DNA from: CAVXFS01 sp049582805
GTDB taxonomy: Bacteria > Pseudomonadota > Gammaproteobacteria > Burkholderiales > Gallionellaceae
Assembly (NCBI GenBank): GCA_049582805.1
Contig: JBAUUR010000111.1
Coordinates: 28,547 to 92,546 of the forward strand
Length of the DNA: 64,000 bases
Reading direction: 5' to 3'
The notes beneath the pieces are model-generated. The model made no database searches. It was given only the letters and a program-made list of their open reading frames with translations, and had not been told where the DNA came from. Shown piece after piece: positions 1-7,648 of this stretch (within the stretch, counting starts at the first letter, position 1; the number at the start of each line of letters is the position of its first letter). The translations under genes and the position numbers were made by a program.

Positions 1-213
1 TCAAATACCGACTTGTCGCCTTCGAAGCGGTGCCGCACAAGCAGCCCTGCCTGTTCGAACCCGGGCGGCAACCCGGTAAGCCGTGGCTGGCCAGCGGTTT
101 CTTGCTTAAATCCTCCGCACTTAAATGGCGCTCGTTACTGCTTACAAACAGGCTCAACACCCTGAGCCGCGGCAAGGCGGATTTCGGCCCGACGCCTTTG
201 AGATCAATGGCTG
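1..213 (-). pseudogene. Remnant of a Fur-family iron regulator (runs off left edge)
   Basis: Read on the minus strand from about 213 leftwards, one frame gives IDLKGVGPKSALPRL followed by RHLSAEDLSKK, the usual N-terminus of the ferric uptake regulator Fur. A second frame gives FEQAGLLVRHRFEGDKSVF, the segment after the Fur recognition helix. The part that should join them (roughly LLxxxxDIGLATVYRVLTQ) is shortened and out of frame, so the DNA-binding helix is broken. No clean ATG precedes the first block in frame; a GTG lies upstream. What is seen is frame disruption plus loss of about eight residues. The remainder is outside the window, so sequencing error cannot be excluded, but the missing residues argue for a true pseudogene. 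Confidence 0.6.
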
Positions 214-268
214 GTCCATAGCCAACGCCCGGTAATATCAGCGCCAGGAAAATCACAGCAAAAACCTC

Positions 269-301
269 TTGCAATTACAAATGAGAATGATTATCATTAC
301 A
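269..301 (+). promoter_or_regulatory. Sigma70-type promoter overlapped by a Fur box
   Basis: A -35 like TTGCAA (269-274) and a -10 like TATCAT (292-297) are 17 bp apart. Positions 283-301 match the 19-bp Fur consensus at 15 of 19 bases, and the -10 lies inside it. Bound Fur would block RNA polymerase, so the cupredoxin and FTR1 genes downstream should be repressed by iron. The match is visible; the regulation is inferred. Confidence 0.6.
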
Positions 302-339
302 ATTCGTACTGCTTGCTTGATATCATTAAAGGAGTAATT

Positions 340-699
340 ATGCGGATTCCCCGGTTACTACCCACCATTCTTCTGGTTGGCGCATTTGCCATAAACAACC
401 TGGTACTTGCAGCCGATGAACCACCGGCAATACTGGCGATTCATAACCAGCAGTTCGATCCGAATAAACTGATAATCCCGTCCGGTGTCAAGACGAAGGT
501 CGTTGTCCGCAATCAGGATGGGATGCCGGCCGAGTTCGAAAGCTATGACCTTTCGCGTGAGGTCGTCGTGCCGGGACATGGCGAAGTGACGATCTATATC
601 GGGCCACTGGAGCCGGGAACCTACCAGTTCTTTAATGATTTCAACCACGAGATGCAGGGTACGATTGTGGCGAAGCCTGCCGTCAACAAGGAGAACTGA
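340..699 (+). CDS. Periplasmic cupredoxin-domain protein of an iron uptake operon
   Basis: 119 residues. The ATG at 340 is chosen because AAAGGAG (328-334) lies just upstream; an earlier TTG has no ribosome site. Residues 1-24 form a signal peptide ending in LVLAA. The rest is one cupredoxin-like beta domain (FDPNKLIIPSGVKTKVVVRN, later PGTYQFFNDFNHEMQG), similar to the N-terminal domain of EfeO-type proteins that pair with FTR1 permeases. It lies 2 bp before the permease gene and behind a Fur box, so a role in periplasmic iron (or copper-assisted iron) handling is likely. Typical blue-copper Cys and Met ligands are not all present, so metal binding is uncertain. Confidence 0.75.
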   Translation: MRIPRLLPTILLVGAFAINNLVLAADEPPAILAIHNQQFDPNKLIIPSGVKTKVVVRNQDGMPAEFESYDLSREVVVPGHGEVTIYIGPLEPGTYQFFNDFNHEMQGTIVAKPAVNKEN

Positions 700-701
700 T
701 C

Positions 702-1538
702 ATGCTCGCAACAGCCGTCATCATGTTTCGGGAAGTGCTGGAAGCAGCGCTCATCATTGCCATCGTGCTCGGCGCAAGCCGCGGGATCGCCGGTCGCGGC
801 CGATGGGTCGCCGCTGGCATCGGCCTCGGATTGCTCGGCGCATCCGTCGTGGCAATCCTGGCCAATGTCGCCTCTTCGTTTTTTTCCGGTAACGGACAAG
901 CTATTCTCAATGCGGTAATTCTGCTGAGTGCGGTGGCCATGCTGACTTGGCATAACGTATGGATGAGTGCACATGGCAGACAGCTTTCATCAGAGGTAAA
1001 GGCGGTCGGTTTGGATGTCCAGTCCGGCCAGCGCCCGCTGGCCGCATTGCTGGTCATCACGATGGTAGCGGTAATGCGCGAAGGATCCGAAGCGGTGCTG
1101 TTTCTTTGGGCGATTGCCACCAGCGGCGAGCAAAGCCTGAATATGATCCTGGGCGGAATGGGCGGTGTGATCGCCGGCATCCTGGTCGGCCTGCTATTGT
1201 ATTTTGGCTTGTTGCGCATCCCCGTGCGGCACTTTTTTTCAATCACGAGCTGGCTGATCCTGCTCCTTGCCTCCGGCTTGGCAGCTCAAGCGGCCGGTTT
1301 CCTGAACCAGATCGGCCTGGTGCCGGCCTTGGGGAATGGGGTGTGGAATACCTCGCACATCCTGAGCCAGACCAGCATGGTCGGGCAGCTGCTGCACATT
1401 CTGGTTGGCTACATCGCCCGTCCTTCAGGCATTGAGGTCGTGTTCTACGTCGGCACGTTCCTGACCATCCTGATCTTGATGCGTACATATGGCAATAACC
1501 GAGGCGAGCGGGTAAAGGCTGTAGGAAGCCCAGCTTAA
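702..1538 (+). CDS. FTR1-family high-affinity iron permease
   Basis: 278 residues, inner-membrane protein with about seven hydrophobic segments. Two RExxE motifs characteristic of the FTR1/EfeU family are visible: REVLE near residue 10 in the first helix and REGSE near residue 127. These glutamates bind iron during transport. The gene follows the cupredoxin gene by 2 bp and shares its Fur-box promoter. No EfeB peroxidase or full-length EfeO is present, so this is a reduced variant of the EfeUOB layout. Iron import is well supported by the motifs; whether Fe2+ or Fe3+ is the substrate cannot be told. Confidence 0.88.
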   Translation: MLATAVIMFREVLEAALIIAIVLGASRGIAGRGRWVAAGIGLGLLGASVVAILANVASSFFSGNGQAILNAVILLSAVAMLTWHNVWMSAHGRQLSSEVKAVGLDVQSGQRPLAALLVITMVAVMREGSEAVLFLWAIATSGEQSLNMILGGMGGVIAGILVGLLLYFGLLRIPVRHFFSITSWLILLLASGLAAQAAGFLNQIGLVPALGNGVWNTSHILSQTSMVGQLLHILVGYIARPSGIEVVFYVGTFLTILILMRTYGNNRGERVKAVGSPA

Positions 1539-1619
1539 AAGGCGGTTGCTGACGAACCCTTGATTTTAGGGAACGTATTTTCGTAAGTGCCATATGGAAT
1601 TCGAAAGGGCGTCATATTT

Positions 1620-2354
1620 ATGAAAACGAATCGAATGTTTGTACCCATTACGGTACTTGCAATCATAATTGGCCTTGCGGCGAGAAGTGCACGTGCAGAC
1701 AACGACTTCATCGTTTATTCCCCCTACGTAGTCCAAGGGCAAAGTGAAGTCGAAACATATGGCTTCGACTCTGTGGATGGTCGCAGCAATCTCAATACAG
1801 CGAGCGGCTATAACATATCGGTTGCCCATGCTTTCACCAGCTGGTGGAAGACGGAGGTGTATGTCGGTGAGTTCAATCGTGACCCCGGAGGTTCAACCTA
1901 TCTTTCAGGTAATGAATTTGAGAACACATTTCAACTTACCGATCGGGGTGAGTACTGGGCAGACGTAGGATTTCTGGCGTCATATGCATACAATAAACAA
2001 CCGGGAATATCGAATAGTGTCGAATTTGGCCCGCTATTCGAGAAGTTGTCCGGGCATATAGATCAACGCCTGAATCTTGTCTGGGTAAGGCCAATTGGAA
2101 GCGGGGCGAACGAGTTCCGCTCTGCCTACAGCATTAGTTACAATATCAATGCTGGCAAGGCTACCTATTCGCCTGGCCTCGAAGTCTACTACCGCCCCAA
2201 CGACAACGCCTACCAGATCGGGCCGGTACTTTACGGGGAACTCAGAACAGGCGCGGGAAGCGAGCTGGAATATAGCCTCGGCGTCGTTTTCGGCATCAAT
2301 CAGGATGCCCCTAATGGAACGCTTCTGGCCCGTGTGGAATACGAGTTTTTCTAA
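1620..2354 (+). CDS. Outer-membrane beta-barrel protein, unknown substrate
   Basis: 244 residues from the ATG at 1620 (GAAAGGG lies 14 bp upstream). A signal peptide ends near ARSARADN. The mature part alternates polar and hydrophobic residues in strand-length runs, is rich in Tyr, Gly and Asn, and ends in Glu-Tyr-Glu-Phe-Phe, the terminal aromatic signature of Bam-inserted barrels. I do not recognise a named family. It lies 80 bp after the FTR1 gene on the same strand, so it may be the outer-membrane part of the same iron system, but the gap leaves room for a separate promoter. Confidence 0.6.
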   Translation: MKTNRMFVPITVLAIIIGLAARSARADNDFIVYSPYVVQGQSEVETYGFDSVDGRSNLNTASGYNISVAHAFTSWWKTEVYVGEFNRDPGGSTYLSGNEFENTFQLTDRGEYWADVGFLASYAYNKQPGISNSVEFGPLFEKLSGHIDQRLNLVWVRPIGSGANEFRSAYSISYNINAGKATYSPGLEVYYRPNDNAYQIGPVLYGELRTGAGSELEYSLGVVFGINQDAPNGTLLARVEYEFF

Positions 2355-2389
2355 CCCGGGGCCAGACAAGCCGGATTCGCGGCGGATGG

Positions 2390-2893
2390 TTAAGCGGCAT
2401 AATGTTTTATAACCGCCCGCCAGGCCTGCAATTTTTCTGCATAGCGCATTCCGGCATGAGCCGGGCTTGTCGAAGGCAGGCGACGAAAGTCAAGCGGTGG
2501 TAATGTCTGCTTGTCCTGCACGAATTTCCTGAAGCATTGCTCGGCCTTGCTGCCATTGAAAAAAACCTGCGTGATGTGCGGATGGCGCGCGAAAAACGCT
2601 GCGAAGTCGTTCGCGGCTTCTTCCCTGATATGGGCATCCTGACTGGATGCGCGTTTGCAGGAAGCAAGCACATCCCATAATGCGATGCCGGAAGATTTGA
2701 GGACGCTGAGCCTTTCCTCATAGGCAAGTCCGGGATAAGCGCCGACCAACTCGCCCATGATTGTCCAGAAAGTATTCAGCGGATGGGCGTAGTACTGGTT
2801 CTGCTTCAGCGATTCCCTGCCGGGCATGCTGCCCAGAATCAGCACCTTGGCATCAGCGTTGCCTGCCGGCGCGAAACTGTGGATGCGCGTCAT
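2390..2893 (-). CDS. DNA-deoxyinosine glycosylase (uracil-DNA glycosylase superfamily)
   Basis: 167 residues, the normal size for the hypoxanthine-DNA glycosylase branch. Visible motifs are LILGSMPGRES near the N-terminus (residues 17-27), YYAHPLNTFW (residues 35-44), and the C-terminal LPSTSPAHA loop, with FFNG before it. Enzymes of this family remove deaminated adenine (hypoxanthine) from DNA and start base excision repair. The gene reads towards the iron operon and follows the methyltransferase gene on the minus strand after a 25-bp gap. The subfamily call is fairly firm; substrate range (uracil as well) cannot be judged. Confidence 0.82.
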   Translation of the reverse strand: MTRIHSFAPAGNADAKVLILGSMPGRESLKQNQYYAHPLNTFWTIMGELVGAYPGLAYEERLSVLKSSGIALWDVLASCKRASSQDAHIREEAANDFAAFFARHPHITQVFFNGSKAEQCFRKFVQDKQTLPPLDFRRLPSTSPAHAGMRYAEKLQAWRAVIKHYAA

Positions 2894-2918
2894 TTTCTGA
2901 TAGTGAGGCTGGGGATGA

Positions 2919-4070
2919 TTACAACTGGCGTGACTTGTCTCCGGATATGAAACCGCGCAATACGGTATCTATTCCTTTGCCCAGCGCAATCACCTTGAAC
3001 AGCTCGCCCAGCTCCGCCGGGCTGGTGAGTTTTTGCAGTTGCGCGGAAAGCGGCAAATAGTCCAGTGGGCTTTCCGGTGAAACCGCGCCGAGAAAGTCGG
3101 TGATGCCGCAGTTGATCAGGAAGTGCGCTTGCGTGGTATAGCCGAGCAGGTGCGCATCATTGATGATCGCGCTTTCGGCGATTGCGCTGAAGTTCACATG
3201 TGCTGTGATGTCCTGCAAGCCGGTCAGAAAGAATGGGTCGTCATGCGCGCGGTGGCAATAGTGGCACATCAATGTGCCGTTGCTGCGCTGCGGGTGGTAG
3301 TATTCGCCGGCGCCGAAGCCATAATCGATGAACAGCATCACGCCTTGCTGCAAACGTTCACACAGGCTGGCCACCAGCCCGCGCGCGGCGAGTGAAATCT
3401 CGCTCAGGTATTCTGCGGGAACGTCGATCTGCAGCGCGGCAAATAGCAACTCCTGGTGTATCGGCGTGCGCGCTTGCCAGAGGAAATTATCGCCTTCGAT
3501 TGCCACGCCGCGTTCCAGAATTTGACTCCCCTTCCAGTGGACCAGATGCACCGGCAGCGCATCCAGCACCTCGTTGGCGATAACCGCCCCGGAGATGCTG
3601 TCGGGCAGGGACTCCAGCCAATGCACGCGGCTGGCCAGATGCGGCACATGAGTTTCCAGCAATTGTTGCTGCCTTTGTCGCAGGTCTGCGCTGACTTCGA
3701 GGATGGCGTAGCGCTGCGGCAGGCAATCCATTTGTTCCAGTTCAAGCAATATATCGATGGCCAGCTTGCCGCTGCCTGCGCCCAGTTCGAGTATTTGCGG
3801 CGCACTTTGCTCCATCACCTCGGCAACCTGGCGCGCCAGGGAGCGGCCGAACAGGGAAGAAAGTTCCGGCGCGGTGATGAAATCCCCCGAAGCGCCGAAT
3901 TTGCGTGCCCCAGCCGTGTAATAGCCGAGGCTGGGCGCATACAGGGCCAATTCCATGTAGCGCGAGAACGGGACCCAGCCGCCTTGCATGCCGATATCCT
4001 GCAAGATGAGTTCCCGCAATCGGTTGCTATGAGCCAATGCTTCGGCTGAGGGTGTCGGTAGAGCAGACAT
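2919..4070 (-). CDS. MidA/NDUFAF7-type SAM-dependent protein arginine methyltransferase
   Basis: 383 residues, typical of the former DUF185 family. It has GGWVPFSRYMELALYAPSLG near residue 30, then GDFITAPELSSLFGR and the SAM-binding ILELGAGSGKLA (residues 93-104), and later VIANEVLDALPVH. Mitochondrial members methylate an arginine of complex I subunit NDUFS2; bacterial members are usually annotated only as class I methyltransferases. The gene is divergent from the SDR gene at 4116 with only 45 bp between the starts, so they share a promoter region. Function in bacteria is inferred by homology. Confidence 0.82.
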   Translation of the reverse strand: MSALPTPSAEALAHSNRLRELILQDIGMQGGWVPFSRYMELALYAPSLGYYTAGARKFGASGDFITAPELSSLFGRSLARQVAEVMEQSAPQILELGAGSGKLAIDILLELEQMDCLPQRYAILEVSADLRQRQQQLLETHVPHLASRVHWLESLPDSISGAVIANEVLDALPVHLVHWKGSQILERGVAIEGDNFLWQARTPIHQELLFAALQIDVPAEYLSEISLAARGLVASLCERLQQGVMLFIDYGFGAGEYYHPQRSNGTLMCHYCHRAHDDPFFLTGLQDITAHVNFSAIAESAIINDAHLLGYTTQAHFLINCGITDFLGAVSPESPLDYLPLSAQLQKLTSPAELGELFKVIALGKGIDTVLRGFISGDKSRQL

Positions 4071-4115
4071 GACGGCTGTGGTAAATTGCAGGGTGACAGT
4101 TTAGTGGAGGTCGGG

Positions 4116-4856
4116 GTGCAAGGCAAAGTGGTATTGGTGACAGGCGGGGCGAAACGCGTGGGCGCGGCCATTTGCCGCAGATTGCATGCGGCGGGTGCAG
4201 AGATTGCATTGCATTACCGCTCTTCCGAACAGGAAGCGCTGGCGCTGAAAAAAGAGCTGAATAAACTGCGCCCGAAGAGCGCCGCCGCGTTTCAGGCGGA
4301 TCTGCTCGATCCGAAAGCGTTGCCGAAAATGGTACACAAGGTGATCACTGAATTCGGTCGGCTGGATGCGCTGGTCAACAACGCTTCAAGTTTTTACGCT
4401 ACTCCCTTGGCGGATGTTGATGAACAACAATGGCACGATCTGCTCGGCACCAATCTGCGCGCGCCGCTGTTCCTGGCGCAAGCGGCAGCGGCTGAATTGC
4501 GCCGTAGCCATGGCGCGATCGTGAACATCGCGGACATCCACGCCGAGCGCCCGATGCACGGCCATCTGCTCTACAGCGTCGCCAAGGCCGGGCTGGTCGC
4601 GCTGACCAAAGGCCTGGCGCAGGAACTGGCGCCGCAGGTTCGCGTCAATGCAGTGGCCCCCGGCGTCATCGTCTGGCCGGAAGCAACAGAATGGGCGGAC
4701 GAGGAACAGCGCCGCAAAATCGTCGCGCACACCCTGCTTAAACGCGAAGGCGAACCGGATGATATTGCGCGCACGGTGAAGTTTTTGTTGAGCGATGCAC
4801 CTTACATCACCGGGCAGGTGATCGCGGTGGATGGTGGACGCAGCATCAATCTTTGA
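4116..4856 (+). CDS. Short-chain dehydrogenase, pteridine reductase type
   Basis: 246 residues from the GTG at 4116, chosen because GGAGG (4106-4110) is 5 bp upstream; a GTG at 4104 and a TTG at 4086 lie further up in frame. It shows the NAD(P) loop VTGGAKRVGAAICRRL, NNAS, and the catalytic Tyr-x3-Lys in LLYSVAKAGL, and ends with the SDR motif DGGR. GAKRVG with HYRSS is the pattern of pteridine reductases (PTR1/FolM-like), which reduce dihydrobiopterin or dihydrofolate with NADPH. Such genes often accompany the MidA-type gene in betaproteobacteria, as here in divergent orientation. Substrate is inferred. Confidence 0.8.
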   Translation: MQGKVVLVTGGAKRVGAAICRRLHAAGAEIALHYRSSEQEALALKKELNKLRPKSAAAFQADLLDPKALPKMVHKVITEFGRLDALVNNASSFYATPLADVDEQQWHDLLGTNLRAPLFLAQAAAAELRRSHGAIVNIADIHAERPMHGHLLYSVAKAGLVALTKGLAQELAPQVRVNAVAPGVIVWPEATEWADEEQRRKIVAHTLLKREGEPDDIARTVKFLLSDAPYITGQVIAVDGGRSINL

Positions 4857-4883
4857 ATTTGGATAATCCACTGAACCAGTTAT

Positions 4884-4976
4884 CCCCTCCCCCTTGCACA
4901 CGCATGGGGTAGGCCGTGGTTGTAAAGCCGCTGAAGCGGCAACAACCACGCACCATGGGGAGGGCCAGGGAGGGGT
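4884..4976. repeat. Intergenic palindromic repeat, relative of the dacB insertion
   Basis: About 93 bp between the SDR gene and ttcA. The ends are CCCCTCCCCC and GGGAGGGG, and inside is a long hairpin whose arms read GTGGTTGT...GCCGCT and AGCGGC...ACAACCAC. The same arms (GTAGGCCGTGG, GCCGCT, AGCGGCAACAACCA) recur inside the dacB coding region at 42541-42684. It therefore looks like a mobile or once-mobile short repeat, not a terminator. Confidence 0.7.
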
Positions 4977-5002
4977 AGAAATGCGAGTATTCCACCACTT
5001 CT

Positions 5003-5039
5003 ACCCCCATCCTGACCTTCCCCCTTGCAGGGGGAAGGA
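5003..5039. repeat. C-rich palindromic repeat before ttcA
   Basis: A second C-rich then G-rich stretch (CTTCCCCCTTGCAGGGGGAAGG in part), separate from the repeat ending at 4976 and 37 bp before ttcA. It belongs to the same loose CCCTCYCCC...GGGAGAGGG class found at 11592-11631 and inside bioA and mutY. It could form a stem without a following T run. Confidence 0.5.
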
Positions 5040-5075
5040 ATTTCCGGTTCCAATATGCTTTTGGGTTGAGCCTCG

Positions 5076-5927
5076 ATGAACGATATTCAACATATTCATT
5101 TCGAACACCATTCCACCAACTTCAACCGTCTCAGGGGACGGCTGGAACATCAGGTGGGGAAAGCCATCGCGGATTTCAACATGATCGAGGACGGCGATGT
5201 CGTGATGGTGTGCCTGTCGGGCGGCAAGGATTCCTATACGCTGCTCGACATCCTGCGCACGCTGCAAAAACGTGCGCCGATCAATTTCAGGTTGATCGCG
5301 ATGAACCTGGACCAGAAGCAGCCCGGTTTCCCGGCGGAGGTATTGCCGCATTACCTGCAGTCCATCGGCGTGGAATATCACATCGAGACCCAGAACACCT
5401 ACTCCATCGTCAAGCAGAAGATTCCCGAAGGCAAGACCACCTGCTCGCTGTGTTCGCGTTTGCGCCGCGGCATCATCTACCGCGTCGCCGGCGAACTTGG
5501 CGCCAACAAGATCGCGCTCGGCCATCACCGTGATGACATGATTGAAACACTGTTCCTGAACATGTTCTTCGGCGGCACATTGAAAGCCATGCCCCCCAAG
5601 CTGGTCACCGACAAGGGCGACCACATCGTGGTGCGCCCGCTGGCCTATTGCGCCGAGAAAGACATCGCCCGCTATGCGCGCGGCATGCAATTTCCGATCA
5701 TCCCATGCAACCTGTGCGGCTCGCAGGAAAACCTGCAACGGCAGAACATCAAGGAAATGCTGCAACAATGGGAGCGACAATATCCGGGGCGCACGCAAAC
5801 CATCTTCACCGCGATGCAGAACATCAAACCGTCGCACCTGCTGGATAGCGGTTTGTTCGATTTTGTGAACCTGAGGCCGGGCGACAAGGTGGGCGAGGGC
5901 GATATCGCGTTTGATCTTGCCGAGTAG
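5076..5927 (+). CDS. ttcA: tRNA 2-thiocytidine(32) synthetase TtcA
   Basis: 283 residues. TtcA adds sulfur to cytidine 32 of some tRNAs in the cytoplasm using ATP and a 4Fe-4S cluster. The PP-loop SGGKDS is at residues 48-53 and the cluster cysteines are in TTCSLCS (Cys123, Cys126) and PCNLCG (about Cys214). GHHRDDMIETL, another family block, is present. The length matches the family. The ATG at 5076 follows a repeat-rich 219-bp gap; the gene reads towards hemF, with which it is convergent. Confidence 0.93.
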   Translation: MNDIQHIHFEHHSTNFNRLRGRLEHQVGKAIADFNMIEDGDVVMVCLSGGKDSYTLLDILRTLQKRAPINFRLIAMNLDQKQPGFPAEVLPHYLQSIGVEYHIETQNTYSIVKQKIPEGKTTCSLCSRLRRGIIYRVAGELGANKIALGHHRDDMIETLFLNMFFGGTLKAMPPKLVTDKGDHIVVRPLAYCAEKDIARYARGMQFPIIPCNLCGSQENLQRQNIKEMLQQWERQYPGRTQTIFTAMQNIKPSHLLDSGLFDFVNLRPGDKVGEGDIAFDLAE

Positions 5928-5964
5928 GCCGCCACAGCATCAGGGCAAGGAGGCCTTCCTTCAG

Positions 5965-6138
5965 AACAAGTGAAAGCTGATGCAGCCGGAAAGCATCAGG
6001 CTGGCTGCCAGCACCGCCAGCCAATTCGTTATACGCAGCGGATTTTCCCGGATGATTTCTGAACGATCCGGCCGGATTGTCCTTGCGTATCCGGCGGGAT
6101 CAGATCCATTCCCTCGGCACCAGATACCTGTCATACAG
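5965..6138 (-). other. Weak small ORF overlapping the hemF 3' end
   Basis: A minus-strand frame starting with an ATG inside the last codons of hemF gives a peptide of about 57 residues ending in a hydrophobic run with LMLSGC. It has one membrane-like segment near its C-terminus. No family is recognised and no ribosome site is obvious; it may be chance. The rest of the 172-bp gap between ttcA and hemF holds nothing I can name. Confidence 0.2.
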
Positions 6139-7014
6139 CTCGGCTTCGCGCGTGCCGGCTTCGGGTTTCCAGTTGTAGCGCCATTTCACCAGCGGCGGCA
6201 TGGACAGCAGAATGGATTCGGTGCGGCCATTGGATTGCAGGCCGAAAATCGTGCCGCGGTCTATCACCAGGTTGAACTCGACGTAGCGCCCGCGGCGGTA
6301 CAACTGGAAATCGCGCTCGTGCTCGCCGTAGGGCGTGTCCATGCGGCGCTCGAGCAGCGGCACGTAGGCCGACAGGTAATGGTCGCCCACGCTTTGCAGG
6401 ATGCCGAAGGCGGTGGCAAAGTCCGGCTCGCTCAAATCGTCGAAGAAGATTCCGCCTATGCCGCGCGGCTCGTTACGGTGCTTCAGGAAAAAATATTCAT
6501 CGCACCATTTCTTGAATTTCGAATGATATTCCGCGCCGAAAGGATCGAGCGCATTCTTGCAGGTCTGGTGAAAATGCACGGCGTCCTCATCGAAGCCATA
6601 ATACGGCGTCAGGTCCATGCCGCCGCCGAACCAGAACACGGTGTCGCCATCCGGCTTCTGCGTCATGAACATGCGCACATTGGCATGCGAGGTCGGCGCA
6701 TAAGGGTTGCGCGGATGGATCACCAGCGATACACCCAGCGCTTCCCAGCTGCATCCGGCCAGTTCGGGACGCTGCGCGGTGGCCGACGCGGGCATGCTGT
6801 CGCCCCGCACATGGGAGAAGGCCACGCCGCCGCGTTCCAGCACGTTGCCTTCCTCGATGATGCAACTGATGCCCTCGCCCTGGTCGATGCCGCCGCTGCC
6901 GCTGGCACGATCCCACTTGTCGCGCAGGAATTGCTTGCCGTCCACCTGTTCCAGGCGCTCGACGATGAGTTCCTGTAGTTCCAGCAGGTATTCCTTGACT
7001 TCGTTGCTGTCCAT
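6100..7014 (-). CDS. hemF: Oxygen-dependent coproporphyrinogen III oxidase HemF
   Basis: 304 residues from the ATG at 7014, which has CGGAG upstream; upstream in-frame codons are rejected for lack of a ribosome site. HemF decarboxylates coproporphyrinogen III to protoporphyrinogen IX with O2 in haem synthesis. Family blocks seen are GGVAFSHVRG, WFGGGMDLTPYYG (with active-site residues), RGIGGIFFDD and RYVEFNLVIDRGT. Length fits the family (about 300). The tsaC gene lies just upstream (71 bp). The oxygen-independent enzyme hemN is also in this window (48276-49670), so the organism can make haem with or without oxygen. Confidence 0.95.
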   Translation of the reverse strand: MDSNEVKEYLLELQELIVERLEQVDGKQFLRDKWDRASGSGGIDQGEGISCIIEEGNVLERGGVAFSHVRGDSMPASATAQRPELAGCSWEALGVSLVIHPRNPYAPTSHANVRMFMTQKPDGDTVFWFGGGMDLTPYYGFDEDAVHFHQTCKNALDPFGAEYHSKFKKWCDEYFFLKHRNEPRGIGGIFFDDLSEPDFATAFGILQSVGDHYLSAYVPLLERRMDTPYGEHERDFQLYRRGRYVEFNLVIDRGTIFGLQSNGRTESILLSMPPLVKWRYNWKPEAGTREAELYDRYLVPREWI

Positions 7015-7084
7015 GTTTTCTCCGTAGGGCGACCTGTCGCCGCACCCTGTTTCCAATCGCGCAGCCGGGACGGCGCTTACCCGA

Positions 7085-7642
7085 TCAGCGCAGGATTCTA
7101 CCATCCGACCATGCGATTATGGTGGACGGCTTCTTGCGTTTACCGATCCTGCCAGGCAGCACCCACACCTGCTCCCCGAACAGGCGCCGGCATTGCGCAT
7201 AAGTGCGCGCGGACTTTGCGCCGCTGCGGTTGGCGCTGGTGGAGACCAGCGCCATCCCCAGCGCATTGCATAACGATGCCGCGCCGCGATGCGCGGTGAT
7301 GCGCACCGCCAGCGTGGCATGCGCGCCGCGTAGCCAGCGCGGACAGCCAGGCTTGACCGGCATCAGGTAAGTGATTGCCTGCGCGCCGTCGCGGCGCAAT
7401 TTTTGCTGCGCATCCGGGGAAAGCGGCTGCAGGTAAGGCGCCAGCTGGGCATAGTTGCCGGCAATCAGGATCAGGCCCTTGTGCTGCGGGCGCTGCTTGA
7501 GCTGCAACAGGCGCCGCACCGCGTTGCGGTTGCGCGGATCGCAGCCGAGGCCATAGCAGGACTCGGTCGGGTAGGCGATCAGACCGCCGCGCTTGAGGTG
7601 GGCGGCGAGAGATCGGCTGGAAAAAAGTAATCGTGTAGTCAT
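7085..7642 (-). CDS. tsaC: Threonylcarbamoyl-AMP synthase TsaC (YrdC/Sua5 family)
   Basis: 185 residues, the short TsaC form without the Sua5 C-terminal domain. It makes threonylcarbamoyl-AMP from threonine, bicarbonate and ATP for the t6A37 modification of tRNA. Blocks seen are GGLIAYPTESCYGLGCDP (residues 19-36), LKQRPQHKGLILIAG, the VRITAH strand and the SANRSGAKSA motif. It sits upstream of hemF on the same strand, a common neighbour in betaproteobacteria. Confidence 0.92.
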   Translation of the reverse strand: MTTRLLFSSRSLAAHLKRGGLIAYPTESCYGLGCDPRNRNAVRRLLQLKQRPQHKGLILIAGNYAQLAPYLQPLSPDAQQKLRRDGAQAITYLMPVKPGCPRWLRGAHATLAVRITAHRGAASLCNALGMALVSTSANRSGAKSARTYAQCRRLFGEQVWVLPGRIGKRKKPSTIIAWSDGRILR

Positions 7643-7648
7643 GTACGC

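Noticed and set aside
30..221. Plus-strand frame of 63 codons at the left edge
   Set aside because: It is antisense to the fur-like remnant, which explains the open frame.
5980..6978. Long open frame on the plus strand across hemF
   Set aside because: It is the antisense shadow of hemF; the minus-strand protein shows all HemF motifs.
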